Origin: an uncultured bacterium
Lineage (GTDB): Bacteria; Verrucomicrobiota; Kiritimatiellia; PWTM01
NCBI GenBank assembly: GCA_938005705.1
Contig: CALLML010000090.1
Location: forward strand, 1 to 53,451
Length of the DNA stretch: 53,451 nt
Direction of reading: 5' to 3'
The notes under the pieces were generated by a model. It made no database searches, had not been told where the DNA came from, and saw nothing but the letters and a program-made list of their open reading frames with translations. Made by a program: the position numbers and the translations under genes. Positions 1-8,155 of the stretch are shown in pieces. Each line of letters begins with the position of its first letter. Position 1 is the first letter of the stretch.

Positions 1-54
1 GGCCAGAACCTCGTCGTGGACGGCGGGATGACGAAGAAAATGGTTTACATCTGA
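1..54 (+). CDS. C-terminal end of a short-chain dehydrogenase/reductase (partial)
   Basis: Only the last 17 codons and the stop are inside the window. They read GQNLVVDGGMTKKMVYI. The G-x-x-x-x-VDGG pattern followed by a short hydrophobic tail is the usual C-terminus of classical SDR oxidoreductases (FabG/3-oxoacyl-ACP reductase-like), where it lines the cofactor and tetramer interface. Substrate and start cannot be judged. It converges on the DUF2723 gene downstream. Confidence 0.6.
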   Translation, partial: GQNLVVDGGMTKKMVYI

Positions 55-98
55 GTTTGATCCCTCGTCCTCGGAAAGGAGACGAGCGCACCCATCGG

Positions 99-3068
99 CT
101 AGCGATCGTGTCCGCGCGTCTCGATCTGCAGCTCGCCGAGCAAGGAGGCCAAGCGGGGATCGTTTTTGAGCGCCCGCGGTACGGTTTCGGGATTCGCGTG
201 GGCGGCGGCGCGGAGCGTCTCGATCGCGTCGGCACGCCGTTGTCGGGCCAACTGGACGGCCGCGAGGTCCAGCCATATCTCCGTGCGTCCGGGTTCGAGA
301 TCGAGAAAACGCCGAAGGGCAGTCTCCAGCGCGTCGTCGCGCTGGGCCTCCAGCGCAAGTTGAGCCAGTGCGAGGTAAACGCGCGAGTGGAAGCCGGTTT
401 TTGCCAGGAGGGAGGTGAGCGCTTCGTCGAACTCCTGCAGCCGTTGAAAGCGCCAATACAGTTCGGTGATTTCCACCGCATCCTCGACGGGAAGGGGACC
501 CCGCGCCATTCGGTCCTCGATTTCGCGCATTCGCGCGGCGCCAAGGGCCGCTAGACGCAGCGCTTCGGCGAAGCGAACCGCCTTGTCGTTTAAAGGGTCT
601 TGCGCCGCGTACGTGCGGGCTACCTCGTAGGCTTCTGCAAATTCACCTTGCTGAAAATGAAGGTCCGCCAGTCGGAAGTTCGCCTCGATGCTCAAGGGGT
701 GCAGGGCAATGGCCTGACGCAGGGCGTATTCGGCGTCGTCATTCCGTCGGTGATGAATATACACGGTAGCGATGGTTGCGCGCAGGGCCGAGAACGTCTT
801 GCGCGCCATGGCGTCGCGCCGATAGCACGGGTCGGCGAGGAGTCGTGCGGAAAACCAGTCCCAAAACGCGCGGTCGCGGGCGACGGTTTCGTCGGTGAGG
901 ACGACGGGTTCGCGGTGGAGCTTGAAGATGAGCCCATGGGGCTCCAGCCGTTCCGTCATCCAGGAAATAGGGTAACTGACTTCGACATAGAACTCGCGTC
1001 CCGGATTGGCGTTGAAGATCATCTGGGCCAGGTAGCCATTGATCTGCATGACGCCGGTGACTCCTTCCACGCTCATGCGGCGTTCGTCGCGTACGATTTT
1101 GGTGTCTCGATCGGCGCCCTCTTCGCGCGACTCTTCGTAGAATCGTTGGAACGCGGCTTGGCTGTCGGCCGCGGAAGGAATCCAGATGCGGTCGCCGTAG
1201 AGATCGCGCAGGTGTTGCAGATAATGGTTATCGGCGAGGGCGTTTTGCGTGATGAGAAACACGTCGGGACGAACGCCGGCCGAGAAGATGAGATAAGTTG
1301 GAACAAACCGACCCGGATCGGTTCCACCGAACAGAATGGCGCCCGGCGCCATGGGGGCGGGATAGCCCGGAGTGGGGTAAGCGGCCCAGTCCGCCTCGGA
1401 AATTTCCCGGCGAATGGCGTCAACGCCCTCCATCTGCCAGTGGCCGAAAATCCACCCGTAGGCGCGGCCGTGCTGATCCGCGCCGCCGAACACGCGCAGG
1501 AGTTTTTCATCGCGCGCGTTTTGCCACAGCGGGATGGCCGGCAGAGCCAGCGCGAGCGCGGCGCCGGCGTATATCAGAGGACGCTGGCCGCCGGCACGGT
1601 AATGCAGCCATGCCAGCGCAATCAGAAGGCCGTAACCAATCCACAGCGCCCAGAACGCGTGGGACTGAATGAATTGCACACGGGCGATGAAGAGCGTGTT
1701 GAGATCGAGGGAGGGGTTTTGAAACGTGAGGAACACGATGCTGACGCCGAGAAACCCGATCAGCGTCGTCGCCAGCCAGTCGCGCATGTCCGGACGGATT
1801 CGTCGAAGGAGGAGAAAAGGTAGTACGCCGAGTGCCGCGATCGGCAAGGAAAATTGTCGTTGCAGATCGCGCCAGAACGCGCCGAGCTGGAGAATATATT
1901 TGGTGGAGAAAATATCGGCCGGCCGAATGCGCTCATACTGGCCCCGTGTGAGGACGTGGAGAAAGCCTGACCAGGTTCGCGGATAGCCCCAGTTCATCGG
2001 TGGATTTTGATCGGAAGCGATGGGCAGATAGAGGTAGAAGGCGAGGCCCAAAAACACCAGCAACGTGAAGGCCGCGGCGCGCCCCCCCTTCGGCAGAGTA
2101 ACGGCGACGATCAGGGGAATGGCCAGCGCCAGACCCGTCTGCCACCAGAAGGCGCGGGAGACTCTGGAAAAGGGGCCTTGAATCCAGAGCCACGCCTCCC
2201 ATTCAAAGCGCGCGGCCAGCAGATTGAAGGCGACCAGCAGCGCTAGGGCGCCGGCAATGGCCGAGAGCGCCCAAAATAGCGCGCGATCCCGAACGGCGAC
2301 GCCCAAGGCGATCCCCAACCCGAGAAAAAGCAGTGTCTGATGGTTCGTCAAGCCCAACCCGAACGTGAAGGCCATCAGGTACAGGGGCGCCGGCTCCGCC
2401 GGGCGCGCCATCCATCGGTAGAGCAGAAGGAGAATCAGCGTTTGAAAAAAGGCGTTCAGACTGTACACCTCGGCAATGACGGATTGCGACCAGAGTACCG
2501 GTGTACAGGCGAGCAGCAGACCTGCAGCGACTCCTCCCGCCCAACTAAACCAGCGCTCGGCGCGAAAGCCGATGCCGCGGGTCAATGACTCCACCCCGCA
2601 CAACAGATCCGCCCCCGAACGACTAATCAACATCGCCAGCAGACCACAGGCCATCGCGCCGAAAAAGGCGGAACAAAGATTGACGCCGAACGCGGGGTTG
2701 GGATAGCCGCCCGGCGCCTCGCCGGAAAGCACATCGCGCAAGGACCGAGCCAGCATCGCCCAGTTGGACTCAGGCGCGCCGTAGAAACGCACCCAGCGAA
2801 ACAGCCATCGGAATAACCAGGCGGCGAGCGTCCAAATGGGGTAGCCCGGTGGATGCGGCACTCCCAGGTAATCAGCCGCGACCACCAGCTCGCCAGAATC
2901 TTCCAGCGTCACTGTCGGCGCCAGGGTGTGCAAGTAAAGCAGCAGAGCGAAAAAAAACACTGTCACGAACGCCCACCGATCCTCGCGCCGGAAAAAAGGA
3001 CCGGAGGTGGGACCGGACGCCTCGTCAACGACGTCCGCGCGTTCGGGATAAGCCGTCTCGTTCGACAT
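99..3068 (-). CDS. DUF2723/GT-C-fold membrane protein with C-terminal TPR region
   Basis: A 989-residue protein with many membrane segments over roughly the first 540 residues, followed by a soluble tail. The first transmembrane segment (about residues 33-50) ends in LAPTVTLEDSGELV, with acidic residues E56-D57 and then HPPGYP. This arrangement is typical of the DUF2723 (TMEM260-like) family, whose GT-C fold suggests a lipid-linked-sugar glycosyltransferase. From about residue 750 on, alanine-rich helical repeats look like TPR units. The protein most likely sits in the inner membrane with its active loop in the periplasm. The start ATG follows a weak AAGGGA. No neighbour is clearly in the same operon. 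Acceptor and sugar donor are unknown; the fold assignment is family knowledge, not something visible in the sequence. Confidence 0.8.
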   Translation of the reverse strand: MSNETAYPERADVVDEASGPTSGPFFRREDRWAFVTVFFFALLLYLHTLAPTVTLEDSGELVVAADYLGVPHPPGYPIWTLAAWLFRWLFRWVRFYGAPESNWAMLARSLRDVLSGEAPGGYPNPAFGVNLCSAFFGAMACGLLAMLISRSGADLLCGVESLTRGIGFRAERWFSWAGGVAAGLLLACTPVLWSQSVIAEVYSLNAFFQTLILLLLYRWMARPAEPAPLYLMAFTFGLGLTNHQTLLFLGLGIALGVAVRDRALFWALSAIAGALALLVAFNLLAARFEWEAWLWIQGPFSRVSRAFWWQTGLALAIPLIVAVTLPKGGRAAAFTLLVFLGLAFYLYLPIASDQNPPMNWGYPRTWSGFLHVLTRGQYERIRPADIFSTKYILQLGAFWRDLQRQFSLPIAALGVLPFLLLRRIRPDMRDWLATTLIGFLGVSIVFLTFQNPSLDLNTLFIARVQFIQSHAFWALWIGYGLLIALAWLHYRAGGQRPLIYAGAALALALPAIPLWQNARDEKLLRVFGGADQHGRAYGWIFGHWQMEGVDAIRREISEADWAAYPTPGYPAPMAPGAILFGGTDPGRFVPTYLIFSAGVRPDVFLITQNALADNHYLQHLRDLYGDRIWIPSAADSQAAFQRFYEESREEGADRDTKIVRDERRMSVEGVTGVMQINGYLAQMIFNANPGREFYVEVSYPISWMTERLEPHGLIFKLHREPVVLTDETVARDRAFWDWFSARLLADPCYRRDAMARKTFSALRATIATVYIHHRRNDDAEYALRQAIALHPLSIEANFRLADLHFQQGEFAEAYEVARTYAAQDPLNDKAVRFAEALRLAALGAARMREIEDRMARGPLPVEDAVEITELYWRFQRLQEFDEALTSLLAKTGFHSRVYLALAQLALEAQRDDALETALRRFLDLEPGRTEIWLDLAAVQLARQRRADAIETLRAAAHANPETVPRALKNDPRLASLLGELQIETRGHDR

Positions 3069-3636
3069 AGCGTTTCTGGCGTTCCCTTGTCGAATGACCC
3101 CGAGGGGCCGGGCATGCCGTTACCGCACAATAAAGGCGTACCGGAAGGATCGTCAAGCCGGCGGGAGCTTGTTGGAGCAATTCGCGGCCTGTGTGGAAGC
3201 CGTCCCTTCAATTTATTTCATCGCAGGCCATTGGAGGGTCGAGTTTCACCCCGACCATACGGCTCCAAAACCGCTACTGATACCACCGGCTCAACCCGCT
3301 TTTGCGGATGGAACATCCGCCAGCGCCACGCCATTTCCGTATCGCGGCGCGCAGGGGACTGCCCGCCCCACCATTTCAATCATGCGGCCGAACTGACGAT
3401 TTCAAGTCGCCAAACGTAGGAGGGCGGCGAGTTCCTTAGCCACCGTTTGATGGCGTAGACCGGCTTATTCGACGCCCTCGGCAAATGGAACCAACAGCGA
3501 AAATATATAGGGCCCTCGGATGCGCGCTGTTTTTCCCTCGTCTACGAACGCCCGTCTTTTAAGCTCGCTCCTGCAGCGTCACCTGCTTAGCCGGTGGATA
3601 CGCTTGAAACATGAGCAAGTCAACACGATGAATCCG
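3069..3636. other. Non-coding stretch with repeat remnants
   Basis: About 570 bases between the divergent DUF2723 start and the end of the heat-shock operon. I find no convincing gene. It holds an inverted copy of a roughly 90-bp dispersed repeat and, beyond it, a degenerate second part of the same element near 3412-3450. The remainder shows nothing I can name. Confidence 0.5.
3176..3264 (-). repeat. Dispersed intergenic repeat, copy A (inverted)
   Basis: The reverse complement of this segment matches 21005-21090 at roughly 80% identity by eye. Shared blocks include CCGTATGGTCGGGGTG, TGGCCTGCGAT, GGGACGGCTTCCAC and CCGCGAATTGCT, with one small indel. Both copies are in non-coding DNA, far apart and in opposite orientation, which fits a dispersed repeat family. 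Confidence 0.75.
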
Positions 3637-3681
3637 CTCTGAAAACAGAAGAGGACGGGCCCCATTTCGGCCCGCCCCCTC
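3637..3681 (-). terminator. Probable intrinsic terminator of the hsp20 operon
   Basis: Downstream of the last hsp20 stop on the minus strand lies a GC-rich hairpin. CGGGCC (3656-3661) pairs with GGCCCG (3669-3674) around a 7-base loop, and GAGG/CCCTC extends the stem. It is followed on the minus strand by TTCTGTTTTC. Stem plus T-rich tail fits Rho-independent termination. Confidence 0.55.
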
Positions 3682-3705
3682 ATCACGGGCGTGTAGCCCC
3701 CGCCC

Positions 3706-4215
3706 TCAGTCGGTTTCAATGCGAATCGCGCGGCGTGTCTCGCGCGTGGATTCCGTCTTGGGCACCGTCACGTGCAACACACCCTTTTTAAACGTGGCTT
3801 TGACCTTCGATTCGTCAATATTCTGCGGCAAAGCGACGGAGCGATGGAAGCGTCCATAGCTGCGCTCGCTGAAGAAAACTCCCCGCTTCTTCTCCTCGCG
3901 TTCGGTCCTCTTCTCGCCCTCGACGGTCAGAACGCCGTGGTCCAGCGTGACCCGCACATCCTTTTCGTCGAGACCCGGCAGCTCTGCGGACACCTCGATG
4001 GCGTCATCCGTTTCCGCCACTTCGAACCGGGGAGAGAAGCCGCCCCAGGAGCCGAAAGCGCGGCGGGCCATGGACCGTCGAGAACCGCCAAACTCGCTGA
4101 AGAAGTCGTCGAACAACTCATTCATTCGGCGATACAAGTCTTCAAAAGGATGCTCCATTCTCTTCAGCCTGGTCTCCTCGGCGCTTTTTTTCCATGGAAT
4201 CAGATGGCGAACCAT
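3706..4215 (-). CDS. Hsp20 small heat-shock protein (third gene of operon)
   Basis: A 169-residue small heat-shock protein, a holdase that binds unfolding proteins in the cytoplasm. An N-terminal region of about 65 residues, with an amphipathic stretch rich in Phe and Asp, precedes an alpha-crystallin domain of about 95 residues. The domain carries the family hallmark FKKGVLHVTVPK near its end, followed by a charged tail. The start ATG is preceded by AAGGAGG at good spacing. It is the last of three tandem hsp20 genes, 21 bases after the second, and is followed by a hairpin terminator. Confidence 0.93.
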   Translation of the reverse strand: MVRHLIPWKKSAEETRLKRMEHPFEDLYRRMNELFDDFFSEFGGSRRSMARRAFGSWGGFSPRFEVAETDDAIEVSAELPGLDEKDVRVTLDHGVLTVEGEKRTEREEKKRGVFFSERSYGRFHRSVALPQNIDESKVKATFKKGVLHVTVPKTESTRETRRAIRIETD

Positions 4216-4236
4216 GCGAATCCCTCCTTTCGACCA

Positions 4237-4641
4237 TCACTCGGTTTGTACGGGGATCTTCCGCGGCTGTGCCCGTTCCGTTTTGCCGAGCTCCACGCGC
4301 AGAACGCCGTTGACAATTTTGGCGCGGATCTTGTCCGGATCCACTTCAGCGCCCAGCGTGAAGGCGCGGCGGAACGTGCCGGGTTCATATCCCCGATAGA
4401 CCAGCTCATGATCCGAAGGCGCCGATGTATCGGCATAGCCGAGGATCGTCAAAACCCCATCTTCCAGCGTAATGTCCACATGCTTGTCGTCCACACCGGG
4501 CATATCGCACACGACGACGACAGCATCGTCCCGCTCGTAGATGTCCGTGGCCGGAGCGAAGACGGGCTGATCCCTCGTCAATTCCACGGCCGGAGCCGCC
4601 CCTTTCTTCTCAACTGCTTTTTCCTCTTTGCGCACGCTCAT
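4237..4641 (-). CDS. Hsp20 small heat-shock protein (second gene of operon)
   Basis: A 134-residue protein with a short charged N-terminus rich in Lys and Glu, then an alpha-crystallin domain ending in the hallmark IVNGVLRVELGK. The N-terminal arm is much shorter than in the two neighbours, so it may be a chaperone subunit that co-assembles with them rather than forming its own large oligomer (inference). GAGGAGG precedes the ATG. It lies 25 bases after the first hsp20 gene and 21 before the third, consistent with one transcript. Confidence 0.93.
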   Translation of the reverse strand: MSVRKEEKAVEKKGAAPAVELTRDQPVFAPATDIYERDDAVVVVCDMPGVDDKHVDITLEDGVLTILGYADTSAPSDHELVYRGYEPGTFRRAFTLGAEVDPDKIRAKIVNGVLRVELGKTERAQPRKIPVQTE

Positions 4642-4666
4642 GTCTCTTTCCTCCTCTCCAGTGAGT

Positions 4667-5101
4667 TCAATCGGTAGTGACAGCGATCTGGCGCGGTTTG
4701 CTCGCCTCGCTCCGAGGCAGCGTAACCGTCAGAATACCGTTGCGATATTTCGCCGTGACCCGGTCATGATCCACCGGATACGGCAGCCGTATGCTGCGGG
4801 CGAAACGTCCGGACGCCCGCTCCGCGCGGTGCACCACAACGCCCTCGCCCGGATCCTCGGCCTTGCGTTCACCCTCCAACGTGAAGACGTCGTCCTGGAC
4901 ATGCACACGCAAATCTTCAGGAGCGACGCCCGGAACTTCGGCCGTGATCACAAGGTCATTCTTGCTGCTCCACACATTGACGGCCGGTTCCGCCTCTTCG
5001 ATCCCTTCGAATTCTTCAAACAGCCGGTTCATCTCCCGCTGAAGCCGGCGAAACTCCGTGAAAGGATCGAATCCCCATCCACCGATTTCTTGCCACACCA
5101 T
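4667..5101 (-). CDS. Hsp20 small heat-shock protein (first gene of operon)
   Basis: A 144-residue class A small heat-shock protein. The N-terminus carries the common motif FRRLQREMNRLF, then an alpha-crystallin domain with the hallmark YRNGILTVTLPR and a C-terminal tail. An AGGAGAGGAG run supports the ATG start. It is promoter-proximal in a three-gene hsp20 operon read on the minus strand. The AT-rich stretch upstream (5102-5280) contains the likely promoter, including a sigma-54-type match. I see no CIRCE-like inverted repeat. Confidence 0.94.
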   Translation of the reverse strand: MVWQEIGGWGFDPFTEFRRLQREMNRLFEEFEGIEEAEPAVNVWSSKNDLVITAEVPGVAPEDLRVHVQDDVFTLEGERKAEDPGEGVVVHRAERASGRFARSIRLPYPVDHDRVTAKYRNGILTVTLPRSEASKPRQIAVTTD

Positions 5102-5171
5102 ACTCTCCTCTCCTTTCCGCTGCTCGATCTCTGCAGAAACTCCGATTTATTCAAGCAGCGACATTTTTTGT

Positions 5172-5189
5172 AAGCATTTGACATGCCAA
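5172..5189 (-). promoter_or_regulatory. Sigma-54-like (-24/-12) promoter candidate for the hsp20 operon
   Basis: On the minus strand this reads TTGGCATGTCAAATGCTT. It keeps the GG at -24 and the GC at -12 with exactly ten bases between, and differs from the TTGGCACG-N4-TTGC consensus at two positions. Predicted transcription would begin near 5162, about 60 bases before the first ATG. No activator-binding site was identified. A sigma-70-like alternative further upstream (TTGTTA, 16 bases, TAATTT) is also possible. Confidence 0.4.
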
Positions 5190-5327
5190 CGACTTTTAAA
5201 TTACTAATTCATTTTGCAATAACAATTTATATAATTTAATCCAAACGCTCATAATGCGCCATATTGTCTTTAATAAAACGTCAAGTGTCTATTTGGCTTT
5301 ATTTGGGGGATGGTCGAATCGGACAGG

Positions 5328-5525
5328 CTAAATGGGAACCGGCAGAAAAAAACGGCGGCAGGAGTTCGACTTCGTGGAGCGGGGCGGATATTCCCGATAC
5401 TTATCTCCTTCGAAATAGCAAATACATGCCCGCGCTGGGTGCTGGGCACACTGGTAAAGGGCACTGGCCGACGAAAAAGCTGCACCTGCCATGATTATGA
5501 GGCGGCAACGACCAAAGAATAACAT
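5328..5525 (-). CDS. Possible small Cys-containing exported protein
   Basis: A 65-codon frame that would normally be ignored, but its ATG is preceded by AAGGAGGTGA, a perfect anti-16S match, with five bases of spacing. The predicted N-terminus (MLFFGRCRLIIMAGAAFSSA) is basic, hydrophobic and then Ala/Ser-rich, like a short signal peptide. The mature part has several Cys residues and a basic end. I recognise no family. The Shine-Dalgarno is part of a short tandem repeat (GAGGTGACAAG twice), so a chance match is possible. Confidence 0.35.
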   Translation of the reverse strand: MLFFGRCRLIIMAGAAFSSASALYQCAQHPARACICYFEGDKYREYPPRSTKSNSCRRFFLPVPI

Positions 5526-5649
5526 TCTTGTCACCTCCTTGTCACCTCACGGTCTCATCCGTGCCGAAATTCATTTGCGGTTTCGGCTGTGAATCCTAAA
5601 ATCGCAAACTCAGTCGCCTCGAGACGGCGATGTCGGGAGATTCACATCC

Positions 5650-6849
5650 ATGAAAATCGTGCTGGCATATTCGGGCGGTCTGGACACCTCCGTTATCCTG
5701 AAGTGGCTCAAGGAAACATATCAGGCGGAGATCATTGCCTTTTGTGCCGACATCGGCCAGGCGGAGGAGCTGGAAGGGCTGGAGGAGAAGGCCCGTCGGA
5801 CAGGTGCCTCGAAGGTCTATATCGAGGACCTCCGCGACGAATTTGCGCGCAATTACGTTTTTCCCATGTTGCGAGCGGGGGCCGTGTATGAGTCGGGATA
5901 TCTGCTGGGCACCTCCATTGCTCGGCCGCTGATTGCCAAACGCATGGTGGAAATCGCCCGCGAGAACGGCGCGGAGGCCGTCGCGCACGGCGCGACCGGC
6001 AAGGGCAACGACCAAGTGCGCTTCGAGCTGACCGCCTACGCCCTAGAACCGGACATCCGCATCATCGCGCCGTGGCGGGTCTGGGACTTCAAGTCGCGGA
6101 CGGATTTGATCGCCTATGCCCGTCAATACGGCATCCCTGTGCCTGTGACGGCAGCGAAACCTTACAGCATGGATCGCAATTTGCTTCACATCAGCTACGA
6201 GGGCGGCATTCTTGAAGATCCATGGCGCGAGCCGCCGGAAGACATGTTCAAGCTGACTGTCGCGCCGGAAAAGGCGCCGGATCGCCCCGAATATGTCGAA
6301 ATCGAGTTCGAACGCGGCGACGCGGTGGCTGTCAACGGGGAGCGGCTGTCGCCGCGGGCAGTGATGGAGCGGTTAAATACGCTGGCCGGACAGCATGGCG
6401 TGGGTCGGGTGGACATTGTGGAAAACCGGTTTGTTGGCATGAAAAGCCGGGGCGTCTATGAAACCCCTGGCGGCACGCTGCTGCACCGCGCGCGCGAGGC
6501 GGTCGAACAGATCACGATGGACCGCGAGGTGCTCCATCTTCGCAACAGTCTGGTGCCGCGCTACGCGGAAATGGTCTATTACGGTTTCTGGTTTGCGCCT
6601 GAACGGGAAATGCTGCAGACGGCGTTCGATGAGGCCGCCTCTTCGGTGACCGGCACGGCGCGGTTGAAGCTCTACAAGGGGACCGCGACCGTCGTCGGTC
6701 GCCAGGCGCCCCGGTCGCTTTACGATCCCGAAATCGCGACGTTTGAAGCTGAGAAGGTCTATGACCAGAAGGACGCCGGTGGTTTCATCAAGCTCCATGC
6801 GCTGCGTCTGCGCCAGCGCGCGCGCACCGCGCGCGCCGCGAGAGGGTGA
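5650..6849 (+). CDS. argG: Argininosuccinate synthase
   Basis: A 399-residue cytoplasmic enzyme that joins citrulline and aspartate using ATP in arginine biosynthesis. The N-terminus contains the PP-loop AYSGGLDTS (residues 6-14), and the family motif [13 protein letters not shown] follows further in. Length matches the usual 395-410 residues. GGGAGA lies just upstream of the ATG. The C-terminal tail is unusually basic and Ala/Arg-rich. The next gene, lysA, starts seven bases after the stop, so the two amino-acid genes probably form one operon. Confidence 0.97.
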   Translation: MKIVLAYSGGLDTSVILKWLKETYQAEIIAFCADIGQAEELEGLEEKARRTGASKVYIEDLRDEFARNYVFPMLRAGAVYESGYLLGTSIARPLIAKRMVEIARENGAEAVAHGATGKGNDQVRFELTAYALEPDIRIIAPWRVWDFKSRTDLIAYARQYGIPVPVTAAKPYSMDRNLLHISYEGGILEDPWREPPEDMFKLTVAPEKAPDRPEYVEIEFERGDAVAVNGERLSPRAVMERLNTLAGQHGVGRVDIVENRFVGMKSRGVYETPGGTLLHRAREAVEQITMDREVLHLRNSLVPRYAEMVYYGFWFAPEREMLQTAFDEAASSVTGTARLKLYKGTATVVGRQAPRSLYDPEIATFEAEKVYDQKDAGGFIKLHALRLRQRARTARAARG

Positions 6850-6856
6850 GCGAACA

Positions 6857-8155
6857 ATGGGACGGATTATTCTTCACGAGGCCGAATCGTTTTTTTATCG
6901 GAACGGACGTCTCCACGCGGAGGAGATCGCCATCGAGGAACTGGCGGGACGCTTCGGCACGCCGCTATATGTGTATAGCCTGGCGCATGTGCGCGCGCAG
7001 TATGAACGGCTGCGGATCACGCTGGCCGAGGCCGCACCCTCCATCCACTATGCGGTGAAAGCTAACGCCTGCGGCGCTCTGATCCACGCCCTCGGCGTGA
7101 TGGGTGCCGGCGCGGACGTCGTGTCGGGCGGTGAACTCTTCCGCGCGCGCCGCGCGGGGATTCCCGCGGAACGGATTGTCTACGCGGGTATCGGCAAGAC
7201 CGGGGAGGAAATCGAATACGCGCTGGGCGAGCGCATCGGCGCGTTCACCGTCGAATCCGAGCCGGAGCTGGAGCGGCTTTCTGCGTTCGCACGGCGCAGG
7301 GGCGTCGCCGCCCGCGTCGCCATCCGCGTCAATCCCGACGTGGACCCGCAAACGCACGTGTACACCAGCACCGGCAAGAAGGAGAGCAAGTTCGGCCTGG
7401 ACCTGGAACGCGCGCGGTGCGCGTACGAGCGGGCCGCCGCGCTGCCGAATATCGAGATCGCCGGCGTCCACATGCACCTCGGCTCGCCGTTGGCCGATGA
7501 AAAACCCTACGCCGAGGCGCTCGACAAGGTCGCGCCACTGTGTGAATGGCTGCGTGATCGTTTCCCGTCCTGCACGACGCTCGACCTCGGCGGCGGCATG
7601 GGCATCCCGTACCGACGGCGACAAAAACCTTTTGACCTGGCGGCATTCGCCGCCGCGGTTTTGCCGCGAGTGCGGGTCATCGGCCTTCGCCTCGCCCTCG
7701 AGCCCGGTCGCTACATCGTCGGCAACGCCGGCATCCTTGTTGCGCGCGTCCAATACGTGAAGGAAAACGCCTTTCGACGCTTCATCATCACTGATGCGGG
7801 AATGAACGACCTCATTCGACCCCCGCTCTATGGCGCGTGGCATGAAATCGTTGCCGTGCGTGAAACCGAGGCGCATTTTCGCGCCGATGTCGTGGGGCCG
7901 ATCTGCGAAAGCGGAGATTTTTTTGCGCAGGATCGCGAGGCGCCGGCAGTGCGAGAGGGCGATCTCATTGCCGTCATGAGCGCGGGCGCCTACGGATTCT
8001 CTATGGCCTCCAACTACAACAGCCGCGGACGCGCAGCAGAGGTTGTGGTGGATGGCACGCGCGTTATGCTTGCGCGTCGCCGTGAGACCTGGGATGACCT
8101 CGTGCGCGCCGAAGACGAGGCACCCTCTCAATACGGACGCGTGAAGGCGATGTAA
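6857..8155 (+). CDS. lysA: Diaminopimelate decarboxylase
   Basis: A 432-residue PLP enzyme for the last step of lysine synthesis, meso-diaminopimelate to lysine plus CO2. The PLP lysine is Lys68 in HYAVKAN. A glycine-rich phosphate-binding stretch (DLGGGMGIPY) and the substrate-binding CESGDFFA motif, with the second-subunit Cys, are present. I chose the ATG at 6857, just after the argG stop, because the longer frame would overlap argG by over 100 bases and GAGAGGGTGAG gives a ribosome site. The 3' end overlaps the convergent GH20 gene by 28 bases. Confidence 0.95.
   Translation: MGRIILHEAESFFYRNGRLHAEEIAIEELAGRFGTPLYVYSLAHVRAQYERLRITLAEAAPSIHYAVKANACGALIHALGVMGAGADVVSGGELFRARRAGIPAERIVYAGIGKTGEEIEYALGERIGAFTVESEPELERLSAFARRRGVAARVAIRVNPDVDPQTHVYTSTGKKESKFGLDLERARCAYERAAALPNIEIAGVHMHLGSPLADEKPYAEALDKVAPLCEWLRDRFPSCTTLDLGGGMGIPYRRRQKPFDLAAFAAAVLPRVRVIGLRLALEPGRYIVGNAGILVARVQYVKENAFRRFIITDAGMNDLIRPPLYGAWHEIVAVRETEAHFRADVVGPICESGDFFAQDREAPAVREGDLIAVMSAGAYGFSMASNYNSRGRAAEVVVDGTRVMLARRRETWDDLVRAEDEAPSQYGRVKAM

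Noticed and set aside
64-88. Terminator hairpin between the SDR tail and DUF2723
   Set aside because: CTCGTC and GACGAG can pair, but the stem is short and no T-tract follows on either side.
57-554. Forward open frame of 165 codons
   Set aside because: It lies antisense to the TPR part of the DUF2723 gene, whose protein features are clear; the frame has no recognisable family.
600-1823. Forward open frame of over 400 codons
   Set aside because: Antisense shadow of the DUF2723 gene caused by high GC content; its protein is compositionally odd and unlike any family.
5102-5280. CIRCE element for the hsp20 operon
   Set aside because: No TTAGCACTC-N9-GAGTGCTAA-like inverted repeat is visible.
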